NCBI GenBank assembly: GCA_050297015.1
Contig: JBNKRZ010000029.1
Span: 1-47,441 of the forward strand
Reading direction: 5' to 3'
DNA: 47,441 nt
Origin: JACKJA01 sp050297015
Lineage (GTDB): Bacteria > Pseudomonadota > Alphaproteobacteria > Micavibrionales > Micavibrionaceae
The first letter of the stretch is position 1, and each line of letters begins with the position of its first letter. Below the pieces are notes generated by a model that worked only from the letters and a program-made list of their open reading frames with translations, had not been told where the DNA came from and ran no database searches. Positions 16,757-25,212 of the stretch are shown piece after piece. The position numbers were made by a program, and so were the translations under genes.

Positions 16757-19024
16757 GTGATGAACAGGTTCCTGATAAACCGGAAAGTCCATCTTGTTTT
16801 CCTTTTGGGGCTTCTTTTTGCGGCCAGCTATATTAGCTATTCGGATAATGATCTGCGTAAAAGGCTCCAGTTCGCGACGTTTGATGCATTCAACAAATGG
16901 TATCCCCGCGCGGTGCCGGAAGGCCGCCCGGTTATTATTGTCGATATTGATGAGGATTCTTTACAACGCATCGGGCAATGGCCGTGGCCGCGCGATGTTT
17001 TGGGCGATCTTGTGCTCAATTTGAAAAATATGGGCGCGAAGGTGACGACTTTTGATATGGTCTTTGCCGAACCCGACAGGACGGCGCCGGTTCGTATTGC
17101 TGATCGCTTGCCGGATACACCTGAATACCAAGCCGTGAAGGAGCAGATTAAAACGCTGCCTGATAATGACGAGGCGTTCGCCGCCGCGATTAAAGAGGCC
17201 GGAAATGTTGTTACGGCATTTACGGCAGCCAAGCGGGAAGAAACATTGCGTGAACCGCTCTTGAAGCAAAAAATATTCGGCAAAACAGAGATGAAGGAGG
17301 CGTTTTTAAAACATTGTCTCAAAATTGTGGGGGCGGCAACCAATCTTCCTTTATTCTCGCAAAGCGCCGCGGGGAACGGCAGCTTTATCGCCGCGCCGGA
17401 AATGGATGGCATTATCCGGAGTGTTTCCCTCCTTTTTAGCGGAAGACCCTTTATAAACAACGAGATATATCCTTCTTTAAATCTGGAAACCTTGCGTGTG
17501 GCGGAAACGGGCGAAAACGGACTCGTTTTATTGCGGGAGCTGCCCGCCGATCAAAAGGGCGATTTCGATCTGCCGTATCTTTTGAAAGTTGGCGCATATG
17601 AGGTGCCCATAGATTCAAACGGAAAATTTTGGGTTTATTACCGGGAGATCAACAAAAAAACGGAATATATTTCGGCCTATAAAATTTTGGATGAGAGCTA
17701 TCATGATGAGGTTGCCAAAGCGATTGACGGCAAAATCGTTTTTGTCGGTGCCAGTCCGGAAGGTCTTAAAGATATTCGCTCCACGCCTTTGGAACTTTTT
17801 GTTCCGGGGGTTGAGGTTCATGTGAATGTGGTTGAGCAAATCCTGCAAAAAAGTTTCCTTGTTCGCCCGCCTTTGACGATTGCGGCGGAATTTCTGTTTA
17901 TTTTTTGCGGCGGCTTTTTGATGATCGTTCTGGCCCAGTTTATCAGTGTTTTTCTCCTGACGCTTTTGTGTTCTTTCATTATTGCGGCGGCGTTTTTTAT
18001 CTCCTGGGTTTCTTATCTGGAATACGGGCTTTTGCTGGATCCGGTTTTCCCCGGCTTGGCTGTTTTTATCATTTTCCTGTGTGCCTCGCTTTTGACTTAT
18101 ATTCGCAGCGAGGCTGAACGCAAACAGGTGCGCAGCGCCTTTGGACTTTATATTTCGCCGCATTTTATGGCGGAGCTGACCAAGCATCCGGAGAAGCTGA
18201 AACTGGGCGGGGAGACGCGCGAGCTGTCGGTGATGTTTACCGATATCCGCAACTTTACGAGTATCTCCGAACCGCTGGAACCGGAAGAGCTTACGCGCTT
18301 GATGAACAAATTTTTGACGCCGATGTCGGATGTGGTCATGGAGAACCGTGGCACGATCGACAAATATATGGGCGATGCGATGATGGCGTTCTGGAATGCG
18401 CCGCTGGATGACCCGGATCACGCGCGTCATGCTTGTATTGCGGCGTTGCGCATGGAGGAATCTTTGGCGGCGGTCAACGCGGATTTGCGCATAAAGGCGG
18501 CTGAGTTGGGGGTGGAGCCGATTGTTTTGCGCTCCGGGATTGGGATCAACACCGGTCCGGCCAATGTCGGGAATATGGGATCTCAAGCGCGCTTTGCTTA
18601 TTCGGCGCTGGGGGATTCTGTGAATCTGGCCTCCCGGCTGGAGGGGCAAACCAAGCTCTACGGCGTTGATGTCATGATAAGCGAAAGCACGGCGGCGCAG
18701 GTGCCTGCTATGGCTTTTCTTGAACTTGATCTGATTCGGGTTAAGGGGAAGAACAAACCCGTGCGGGTATATGCCTTGCTGGGGGACGAGGAGCAGGCAT
18801 CAAGCGAGGCTTTCAAAGCATGGAAGGAAATGCACGATACGATGCTGGCTCATTACCGCGCGGCCAATTTTGAGGCCGCCACGCGCCAGATCGCCGAATG
18901 CCGCCGCCTCTCCGATGGGCAAATGGATGGGGTCTACGACCTTTATCAGAAAAGGATTCGGGAATTCCAGAAAACCCCGCCCGGCGATGATTGGGATGGC
19001 GTTTATACCGCGACGAGTAAATAG
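16757..19024 (+). CDS. CHASE2-domain adenylate cyclase, class III
   Basis: A membrane enzyme predicted to make cAMP in response to an extracytoplasmic signal. Order of parts: N-terminal membrane helix (about 11-27), periplasmic CHASE2 sensor (about 40-365, with FDAFNKWYPR and DIDEDSLQRIGQWPWPRD), three membrane helices (about 372-450) and a class III cyclase domain (about 480-680). Metal-binding Asp residues are D496 (FTDIRNFT) and D540 (GDAMMAFW). The Lys in IDKYMGDA and the Ser in AYSALGDSVNLASRLE favour ATP over GTP. The start is GTG 16757 or ATG 16760, after AGGAGG at 16742-16747. It sits 14 bp behind the secretion operon, suggesting shared transcription. Confidence 0.94.
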   Translation: MMNRFLINRKVHLVFLLGLLFAASYISYSDNDLRKRLQFATFDAFNKWYPRAVPEGRPVIIVDIDEDSLQRIGQWPWPRDVLGDLVLNLKNMGAKVTTFDMVFAEPDRTAPVRIADRLPDTPEYQAVKEQIKTLPDNDEAFAAAIKEAGNVVTAFTAAKREETLREPLLKQKIFGKTEMKEAFLKHCLKIVGAATNLPLFSQSAAGNGSFIAAPEMDGIIRSVSLLFSGRPFINNEIYPSLNLETLRVAETGENGLVLLRELPADQKGDFDLPYLLKVGAYEVPIDSNGKFWVYYREINKKTEYISAYKILDESYHDEVAKAIDGKIVFVGASPEGLKDIRSTPLELFVPGVEVHVNVVEQILQKSFLVRPPLTIAAEFLFIFCGGFLMIVLAQFISVFLLTLLCSFIIAAAFFISWVSYLEYGLLLDPVFPGLAVFIIFLCASLLTYIRSEAERKQVRSAFGLYISPHFMAELTKHPEKLKLGGETRELSVMFTDIRNFTSISEPLEPEELTRLMNKFLTPMSDVVMENRGTIDKYMGDAMMAFWNAPLDDPDHARHACIAALRMEESLAAVNADLRIKAAELGVEPIVLRSGIGINTGPANVGNMGSQARFAYSALGDSVNLASRLEGQTKLYGVDVMISESTAAQVPAMAFLELDLIRVKGKNKPVRVYALLGDEEQASSEAFKAWKEMHDTMLAHYRAANFEAATRQIAECRRLSDGQMDGVYDLYQKRIREFQKTPPGDDWDGVYTATSK

Positions 19025-19276
19025 CTTTTCGACACCGACGCGGCAATCCAGAGCACACAAGGACTATATCATACCTCTTGCGGTACATGTTGTTATTTTA
19101 CATAATTCGCAACCAGAGAGGAGGAAGGGGAAGGAAACAGAGAGGAAGGGGGAGCCAGAGAGGAAGGAAAAAAGGGGGGCTAGGGTCCAGACCCTAGGCG
19201 GTGTCCTTTTTGAAGGGGGAGTGGTACTCCTTTTGGAAGGTTGGCATAAAAAGTTCCACCGGCGGATGGCGGGTAT
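19025..19276. other. Gene-free stretch with repeat fragments and a purine-rich tract
   Basis: Contains a fragment of palindromic family A (GCAATCCAGAG near 19036-19046), the 11-mer ATTTTACATAA at 19095-19105, and an almost purely purine tract at about 19112-19184. No convincing gene is present; open frames here are extensions of antisense or out-of-frame reading. Confidence 0.6.
19095..19105. repeat. 11-mer ATTTTACATAA, copy 2
   Basis: Intergenic copy followed, like those at 43180, 47023 and 47181, by an A/C-rich then purine-rich flank (CCAGAGAGGAGGAAGGGG). Confidence 0.55.
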
Positions 19277-19310
19277 AAAAAAGCCCCGCCGGAGGAAGGC
19301 AGGGCTTTTT
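19277..19310. terminator. Bidirectional terminator between cyclase and PEP-CTERM genes
   Basis: AAAAAAGCCC pairs with GGGCTTTTT across a GC-rich loop. Both ends give T-runs, so it can stop the plus-strand cyclase transcript and the minus-strand PEP-CTERM transcript, which converge here. Confidence 0.8.
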
Positions 19311-19333
19311 GATTTTTGTTCTTTGTTGCCGGA

Positions 19334-19948
19334 CTATAGGCCCAGCTTCGGTAAAACTTTTCTCATACCTTTTCTCATACCTTTTGTCGCCGCGATGCCC
19401 AGCAAACCTGCCGTCAAAAGAGCAGCAGAGCCCGGTTCCGGAACGGAAGTCACGGGACCACCCGCATTGTTGTTAAGCCCGTTATCGTAGACCATTTGCA
19501 TATAGTCGACTTGAAAGCCTGGGAGAGTGTCCAGCGTAGCGGAAACTGACGTGTAGTTGAATGTGTCCAACAGATTGGGTGTAAAGATTTGTGTGTTAGC
19601 GGCCCCACCATCAAGGTTGAAGCCTTCTGTAATCGCGACATTGTCGGAACGTGTTCCCGTGAATTCTATTGTTCCGGCTGAAGAATTTCCGAGCAGTTCG
19701 GCAAGACCAAATGAGGTAATGCCGAATTCACCGCCATCATCCTTTGTGATGGTCATGGTTGAGAAGACATCCGGGTATATAGCGCCGGAACCGGGATAAC
19801 TGATATTGTTGGGCCCAAGGGTGTTTAAGTTTCCGATATCTGCCGTGAAGGTAAAACCACCGCTGCTGTACGTTGAGCCAATGGAATAATCTCCCCGTAG
19901 GGGATTAACGAGTTCATTAAAATCAATTGTGGTGTTAATCAGTGTCAC
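19334..19948 (-). CDS. PEP-CTERM sorting-domain protein without visible signal peptide
   Basis: A 204-aa protein ending in a PEP-CTERM tail: VPEPGSAALLTAGLLGIAA then a basic end with a tandem GMRK-GMRK. In other species this tail is recognised by exosortase EpsH/XrtA. The body (residues 1-165) is rich in Asn/Thr/Gly/Ser and probably beta-stranded. Oddly, no N-terminal signal peptide is present: the GTG start at 19948 has GGCGGAG about 10 nt upstream and the protein begins MTLINTTIDFNELV. Either export is by another route or the gene has lost its leader. It lies 135 bp downstream of the giant surface-protein gene on the same strand, with a terminator between. No exosortase gene is in the window. 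Confidence 0.88.
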   Translation of the reverse strand: MTLINTTIDFNELVNPLRGDYSIGSTYSSGGFTFTADIGNLNTLGPNNISYPGSGAIYPDVFSTMTITKDDGGEFGITSFGLAELLGNSSAGTIEFTGTRSDNVAITEGFNLDGGAANTQIFTPNLLDTFNYTSVSATLDTLPGFQVDYMQMVYDNGLNNNAGGPVTSVPEPGSAALLTAGLLGIAATKGMRKGMRKVLPKLGL

Positions 19949-20027
19949 GATAATTTTCTCCGCCTGTGTTTTATTATGGCAACTCTTTTATACTTTTTTG
20001 GAAGAAAATGCAAGCTTTTTTATAAAG

Positions 20028-20063
20028 AAAACGCCGCCCGTACGGATGTAGGGACAGCGTTTT
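20028..20063 (-). terminator. Terminator of the FecR/FG-GAP gene
   Basis: AAAACGC pairs with GCGTTTT, with further CC/GG pairing inside; T-runs follow on the minus strand. It lies 20 bp beyond the stop at 20084. Confidence 0.75.
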
Positions 20064-20083
20064 TAAAAAAAACTTTAGCGGCT

Positions 20084-23000
20084 TTATGTCGTAACCGCCA
20101 CGGTTTCGATGTTTGAGTCCACATACAGGGAATAGCCGCCAAAGTCGTAGCAATTGAAGCTACCTACCGAAGTTCCGACGGAAAAGTCTGATAATTGGCT
20201 GGTGCTGACGATAGTGCTTAAGCCGCCTGTTGCTCCGCCGTCATTTCTCGCAATATTCAAGGTCTGCGCATTAGCGCTGTCGGTTGTGTCGTCAATCCAC
20301 AGCTCACCCGTTTCGCTTTCCTGTAACAGGCGGAAGATATCGTCGAGACCCAGAGTTACCGTTTGGCCGACATTCGTTAATTCGATGCGCTCAATCCCGT
20401 GCAAGCCTTCCGAGCCGACAGTAGAGAAGTCGAGCGTGTTGGACGTGCCAAAGAGTTGTAACCTGTCGATACCCGCGCCGCCGTCAATGTTCCCCAGAGC
20501 GCCGAAGGTGTTGTGAATAGCCAGAACGTCATTCCCGGCCCCGGCTTGCATAGATACATTGCCGTTAGCGCCATCGTTCAGGTTGTTGGCGCCGCTATTG
20601 CCGACCAAATGTTGGTTGTCTGCGTTCGCAATCACATTGGCGCCGGTTGTGACGCCCGCGATATGCATTTGATTGCCATCGGCGGCCAGAAAGCTGTTGT
20701 CGGTCGTATCGCGCCCGTTGACGACAATCACGCCGCCGTCGCCGCCAGCCGCATCCGGCATACCGATAGCCAGATCTTCGTAGCCGTCACCGTTCATATC
20801 GCCCAAAGATGTGATCTCAAAATTAAAGGTGGAGGGGTCGGCCCCGCCCAGATTATACGTCATGTGAAAGGCGTTATCCGGATTGTACAGCGCATGCGTG
20901 CCCATATTGGTGAGGCCGTCTTGTCCGTAGACGACAAATAAATGAGCTTTATTGGGGTTGGTATTATCCGATACGACGACTACGGCATCGTCATAGCCGT
21001 CGCCGTTGAAGTCCCCTGCAGCTCCGGCGCTGAGAATTTGTTGCCCGGCATCGGCGGAAATCGTGAAATCGGCGCCTGTGTTAAAAGCGCCACTGCCCCA
21101 GAAGAACTGGATTGTGTCATTGCCGGTGTGGCCGACGGCAAAATCACTGATCCCGTCACCGTTCATATCGCCCAGAGATACGAGCGGAATATCATGATCC
21201 ATCGGATCGGCGGAGGTTGTATCAACGGTAACGCCTGTAATGGTGCCTCCCAGTGTTGCCCCGGCTGCGGAACCGCCATAAATGCTGACGCTGCCACTAT
21301 CCGGTGCAGAGACGAGAAAATCGGCAAAGCCGTCATTGTTGAAATCGCCCGCGGCGGCGACATTATGTCCGAAGCCCGTGCCGCCCGTATCGTTACCTGA
21401 ACTGTTGTTATCAATGTATGTGATGCCGTTTGCTCCCGGTGCGCCGATGACAACGTCCATATAGCCGTCACCGTCGAGATCGCCAATGCCGGCAACGCTA
21501 TAGCCCATGAAGTTCCCTGAAGAGGATCCTGTTCCGGAAACGACTCCGGAATAGCTACCTATAGTGGATATGGCGTTCGGTGTGCCGATTACGTAGTCCA
21601 TATCACCGTCGGCATCATAATCGCCAACGGCTGTGATATTGGCCCCTGTATCATTTGTGCTCGGCGCGATGGTGTCGGCATTGATAGGTGTTCCGGCGTG
21701 GTTGTAAACGAAAGAGGCGCCATCCGCGGCATCTTCCGTCACGATAAAGCGGCCATCGCCCAGTGCGGCAATGGAGCTTCCGAAATGGTTTCCTGCGTTT
21801 TCTCCGCCGATCATGTAGCCATCCGCACCGGATATGCCGTTCAGGTTCAGCGCATTGTCGCCCAGATTAAAATTAGCGACGGCTTCTCCCAAGGTGCTCG
21901 TCGCCGTGCGTCCGTTCGGTAAGCTTACGTTGATCTGGATATCGAAGACCTCTTGTTTGGTGATATGGCCCAAAGTTAAGGCTTCTTCGCCGGCGGCGGT
22001 TAATACAAGAGAGGCCGTGCCGTTAGTCGGGTTCAAGTCTACAAACGTGAAATAGGGATTTGAAACGCTGTCTGTCGGTATATTGCTGACGGAAAAGTGA
22101 ACTTCCGCGTAGTCCATCGTTGTTTTCAGGACGATAACCGTATTTCCGGCAACGGCCGTGCCATTAATTAATCCGCTCAGAGGCAGCGCTTCCGGTGCCA
22201 AAGGCGGTAGGGGCGGCGGTTCTACAGAGACCGTTGCGCTTGGCGCGCCCGCGTCTGCCGTTATGGGCGCGGCGTCGGCCAAGGGGCCCGCGTTGTCGGC
22301 GAGAACGGGGGAAAGCCCATCAAGAAGGGTGCCGTCGAGGGCAGGTTCTAGCCCGGCGGCCTGCTCAAAGCCGGGATCCATTCCGGCGACAGGCGGAAGG
22401 GGGGCAGGTGCTGGTTCTCCTTGCGGTGCTTGTCCCTCCACCGGGGCTGGTTGCTCACCGGGAGCTGGCGCTTGCCCCTCTGCGGCGGCTGGCTGTTCAC
22501 CCGGCGCTTGTTCTGCTGTGGCGGGCGCTTGTGGTTGATCGGCGGCTGGCTGTGCTCCCAGTTCTGTGAAAAAGACGGGCGCTACATTTTGTAAGCCGCC
22601 ATAGTTGTTCGCTATCACGGCGGAATCGACGACTCCTAAAGGCTCTATGGCACTGTTAAAGCCCGAAAGGGATACCGTTTCAAATTGGTCGGACATTGTG
22701 AATTCGCCCGTGCCGTTGCGCACGACGATAGCGCCTTCGGTCACGGTGATCTGGCTTTCGCCATCGGGGTTGATCGTGCCGGCCAATGTCGTGCCGCGAA
22801 TTCCGATGGAGCCCACCGGCGTGTCGATTTCGACATCGTCCGGATCGCCGCGTCCGATCAGCCCGCTGGTAAAAACAAAGACCCCGCGGAGCAGAGAAAA
22901 ATTCGACGTGCCGCTTTCGCTGGCCGGATCGAACACATATTCATCAATGGCCAGCCGTGCGTTCTCAGATACGGCAAAGTTTGAATCGTCGGAAAACAGG

Positions 23001-23467
23001 ATGTTAACGGCGCCGTCGACGGATGTTTCGATAACATCGCCCTGATAAATAGGCATGCCGAGAACGAGAGGTTCGCTCGTGCCGTCGGTGTGGGTGACGC
23101 TGGCTTGGCCGGAGAGTTCCTCAACAGCCCCAACGGGGGAGGCATCATTCATCGTTGCTGTCTGGGCGTATTGCAACGGCCCCGCGTTATGGGCGAAAGA
23201 ATTGACAAGGTCGGGTGTTAGAACGCCGCCGTCAGGGGCATTTAACAGCGGGGCGGGGGTCGCACTGAAATAGCCTTCAATAACAAGTGTTTCGCCTTGC
23301 GGTGTTTCAAGGATCAGGTCGGCACCATCGCGCGCGATGTTCGCATTGGCCAAAAAAGAGCTGTCGGGCAAATCAATCACGTCTTGCCCGTTTGCCTGTA
23401 TAATGTTGCCATGTGTTTGCGCGTTACCGTCGCTGAGATCGAAATCGCTGTCCGAAGTGCGTGCCAT
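20084..23467 (-). CDS. Large FecR/FG-GAP/RTX surface protein, likely type I secretion substrate
   Basis: A 1127-aa repetitive, acidic protein. Order of parts: N-terminal module (about 27-95, with VIDLPDSSFLANANIARDG), FecR-type domain (about 112-285), Pro/Ala/Gln/Glu-rich linker (about 305-430) and a cadherin-like segment (about 430-540). A propeller follows (about 545-915) with six calcium-type FG-GAP motifs such as GDLDGDGYMDVVIGAP, preceded by one degenerate repeat (SSIAALGDGRFIVTED). RTX-like turns come next (GAGNDVL near 978, DGGAGIDRL near 996), then a C-terminal region ending VAVTT. There is no Sec signal peptide, which fits C-terminal type I export by the TolC/ABC/HlyD genes 4 kb away. 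Probably a secreted or surface-held adhesin. It contains a single Cys (1106). Confidence 0.9.
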   Translation of the reverse strand: MARTSDSDFDLSDGNAQTHGNIIQANGQDVIDLPDSSFLANANIARDGADLILETPQGETLVIEGYFSATPAPLLNAPDGGVLTPDLVNSFAHNAGPLQYAQTATMNDASPVGAVEELSGQASVTHTDGTSEPLVLGMPIYQGDVIETSVDGAVNILFSDDSNFAVSENARLAIDEYVFDPASESGTSNFSLLRGVFVFTSGLIGRGDPDDVEIDTPVGSIGIRGTTLAGTINPDGESQITVTEGAIVVRNGTGEFTMSDQFETVSLSGFNSAIEPLGVVDSAVIANNYGGLQNVAPVFFTELGAQPAADQPQAPATAEQAPGEQPAAAEGQAPAPGEQPAPVEGQAPQGEPAPAPLPPVAGMDPGFEQAAGLEPALDGTLLDGLSPVLADNAGPLADAAPITADAGAPSATVSVEPPPLPPLAPEALPLSGLINGTAVAGNTVIVLKTTMDYAEVHFSVSNIPTDSVSNPYFTFVDLNPTNGTASLVLTAAGEEALTLGHITKQEVFDIQINVSLPNGRTATSTLGEAVANFNLGDNALNLNGISGADGYMIGGENAGNHFGSSIAALGDGRFIVTEDAADGASFVYNHAGTPINADTIAPSTNDTGANITAVGDYDADGDMDYVIGTPNAISTIGSYSGVVSGTGSSSGNFMGYSVAGIGDLDGDGYMDVVIGAPGANGITYIDNNSSGNDTGGTGFGHNVAAAGDFNNDGFADFLVSAPDSGSVSIYGGSAAGATLGGTITGVTVDTTSADPMDHDIPLVSLGDMNGDGISDFAVGHTGNDTIQFFWGSGAFNTGADFTISADAGQQILSAGAAGDFNGDGYDDAVVVVSDNTNPNKAHLFVVYGQDGLTNMGTHALYNPDNAFHMTYNLGGADPSTFNFEITSLGDMNGDGYEDLAIGMPDAAGGDGGVIVVNGRDTTDNSFLAADGNQMHIAGVTTGANVIANADNQHLVGNSGANNLNDGANGNVSMQAGAGNDVLAIHNTFGALGNIDGGAGIDRLQLFGTSNTLDFSTVGSEGLHGIERIELTNVGQTVTLGLDDIFRLLQESETGELWIDDTTDSANAQTLNIARNDGGATGGLSTIVSTSQLSDFSVGTSVGSFNCYDFGGYSLYVDSNIETVAVTT

Positions 23468-23525
23468 TGTGTTTCCCCTTGCCCTGACCCTGACAGGCGT
23501 GAATTTTTATTTCACTGCCTGAATT

Positions 23526-23630
23526 ATAGTCGTTTAATTTTTGTTTCCGCCATCGTTACCTGTCGCTACCGTAGGCCCACTACGTCTACGCTCCAGTTGC
23601 CTTGTCGGAAAACAATCTTAAAGCGCCTAT
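23526..23630 (-). repeat. Palindromic element family C, copy 1 (5' of the FecR/FG-GAP gene)
   Basis: Left end ATAGTCGTTTAA; the right end CTTAAAGCGCCTAT is a degenerate inverse of it. Read on the minus strand it aligns end to end with the copy at 27584-27686, including the TTTAAGATTGTTTTCCGAC and GGAAACAAAAATTAAA blocks. The central hairpin is CGTAG/CTACG. It begins 58 bp upstream of the minus-strand start at 23467, so it probably lies in the leader or promoter of that gene. The rest of the gap (23631-23780) shows no gene. Confidence 0.85.
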
Positions 23631-23780
23631 AGTATATACCCAAATAGCGGCAGCAGATAGATACCTGTCACCATTATTAATTCTACGCTAAAGAACATTA
23701 ATAACCCGTAAGTCTTTAGAAAGATTTGTATAAAATTGTATCTATAGTCGTTTTGTGTCGTTGGGTAGAGCGGATAGGGA

Positions 23781-25004
23781 TCAATTCCCTAAATCCTCGG
23801 GCGTCCATGTGGATAGCGCTTCGATCACGTCGTTTTCCGGCATTGGTCTGGCGAAGTAATAACCTTGTGCGGCCTCACAGCCCATCGCCCGGAGAATGCG
23901 GCCTTCTTCGCTTTCTTCGACGCCCTCGGCAATGATGTCCATTCCCATGTTCTTGCCCAGACCGACAATTGATTTGACCAGTTCCAGCGAGCGGTTTTCC
24001 TGACTCATCGAGCGGATAAAGCTCTGGTCGATTTTTAAGGTCTGGATGGGGAAGTAATAGAGATAGCTTAAAGAAGAATAGCCTGTGCCGAAATCATCAA
24101 TAGCAATTTTTACGCCCTCTTTTTGGCACGCTGTCAGGGCATCGCGGGCGCTGTCGGGGTGTTGGATCAAAAGACGTTCCGTGATTTCAAGCTTGAGCTG
24201 TTCGTTTTTCAGGCCGCTGTTCCGGATGGTTGTGACGAGGTTTTCGACAAAATCCGGCTCGGCAAAATCAGCGCTGGAGAAATTGACGCTGACATAAAGC
24301 TGGTTTTCGCAGCCCAGCTTTTCTTCGATCCGTTTGAGGGCGGCGCATGATTCCTTGAGCGCCCATCTTGTCGCTTCAACGATCAGGCCGCTTTTCTCGG
24401 CGATCGGGATAAAAAGCCCCGGCGAGATAAACCCTTTTTCCGGGTGGATCCAGCGCATCAACGCTTCAAAGCCCCGGACTTCCCCGTTGGAGAGGTCTAT
24501 GATGGGCTGATAGTGCATGCTGAGTTCGCCGTTTTCCAGCGCTTCTTTAAATTCATTGGCGATTTTGACCGATTCCACAACGTCAGTCTGGGCAGCGTAA
24601 TCGCGCTCCAGCATTTCCGGCGGTGGAAAATTCGGGCTTTCGCCCAGTATCTCGGCGCGCGCCAGTGTGTCGCGGTAGCGGGTCAGAATGACTTGTGAGA
24701 TCATTTGGATGACGGGGTCGGTGCTTTCGAGGCGCTGGGAGAAGTCTTCCCGCGATATTTTTAGAAGTTTACAGTCTTTAAGGGCGCGGACCGTTGCCGT
24801 GCGCGGCGCGTCGTCGACAATGGCCATCTCCCCGATGATTGTGCCTTCGCCCCGTGTGCCAAGATTTTGCTCCGTACCGTCCGGGCGTTCGATCAGGATT
24901 TCAACTTGCCCCTCTTCGATGATGTAGGCGCAAGTTCCTTCTTCGCCCTGTCTTAATATTGTGTCGCCAGCCTTAAAGGCTTTGGGAGAGTGTTGTTCAT
25001 TCAT
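23781..25004 (-). CDS. Cyclic-nucleotide-binding EAL phosphodiesterase
   Basis: A 407-aa soluble signalling protein. Residues about 8-120 form a cNMP-binding beta-roll with a phosphate cassette GEMAIVDDAPRTATVRA, whose Glu and Arg are the usual cAMP contacts. Residues about 150-400 form an EAL domain that hydrolyses c-di-GMP. Its catalytic motifs look intact: EALMRW, LEITERLL, IDDFGTGYSS, KIDQSF and AEGVEE. It therefore probably lowers c-di-GMP under control of cAMP. It lies upstream of the giant surface-protein gene on the same strand, across a 313-bp gap, and near the CHASE2 cyclase. No strong ribosome site precedes the ATG. Confidence 0.95.
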   Translation of the reverse strand: MNEQHSPKAFKAGDTILRQGEEGTCAYIIEEGQVEILIERPDGTEQNLGTRGEGTIIGEMAIVDDAPRTATVRALKDCKLLKISREDFSQRLESTDPVIQMISQVILTRYRDTLARAEILGESPNFPPPEMLERDYAAQTDVVESVKIANEFKEALENGELSMHYQPIIDLSNGEVRGFEALMRWIHPEKGFISPGLFIPIAEKSGLIVEATRWALKESCAALKRIEEKLGCENQLYVSVNFSSADFAEPDFVENLVTTIRNSGLKNEQLKLEITERLLIQHPDSARDALTACQKEGVKIAIDDFGTGYSSLSYLYYFPIQTLKIDQSFIRSMSQENRSLELVKSIVGLGKNMGMDIIAEGVEESEEGRILRAMGCEAAQGYYFARPMPENDVIEALSTWTPEDLGN

Positions 25005-25044
25005 GGAATATGCGAATTTTGTTTAAGGATTTCAACTTGTGATG

Positions 25045-25076
25045 AAAAGCACGTGGCACTATGATGCGGTGCTTTT
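25045..25076. terminator. Hairpin with T-run in the EAL-rpmJ gap
   Basis: AAAAGCAC pairs perfectly with GTGCTTTT (8 bp, 16-nt loop). It lies upstream of two divergent genes rather than after one, so it may end antisense or leader transcripts. Its function is uncertain. Confidence 0.45.
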
Positions 25077-25142
25077 GTTATGAAATCAATTATTAAATTG
25101 GTGGATGATAAGAGAAAAGCCGTAAAATATGCTATGAAACGC

Positions 25143-25172
25143 TTGACAAGCCGTGGTGAAGGCGCGTATGTT
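25143..25172 (+). promoter_or_regulatory. Probable sigma-70 promoter of rpmJ
   Basis: TTGACA at 25143-25148, 18-bp spacer, TATGTT at 25167-25172. The expected transcript start is about 35 bp before the rpmJ ATG. Confidence 0.6.
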
Positions 25173-25212
25173 CCGGCTTCACTGATTTGACAGTATTTAA
25201 GGAATTAAGACA

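Noticed and set aside
17615..18649. Open frame of 344 codons antisense to the cyclase gene
   Set aside because: Arg/Gln/His-rich product with no motif, opposite a cyclase whose catalytic residues are intact.
18771..19490. 239-codon plus-strand frame across the cyclase end
   Set aside because: Starts inside the cyclase in another frame, crosses a terminator and overlaps the PEP-CTERM gene.
22158..22569. Open frames opposite the Pro/Ala-rich linker of the giant surface protein
   Set aside because: Low-complexity shadows of the repetitive linker; no ribosome site.
23745..23800. tRNA-like GGTAGAGCGG stretch
   Set aside because: No acceptor stem or T-arm can be built, and it runs into the end of the EAL gene.
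25080..25190. 36-codon open frame before rpmJ, product starting MKSIIKLVDDKRK
   Set aside because: No ribosome site, and the likely rpmJ promoter lies inside it.
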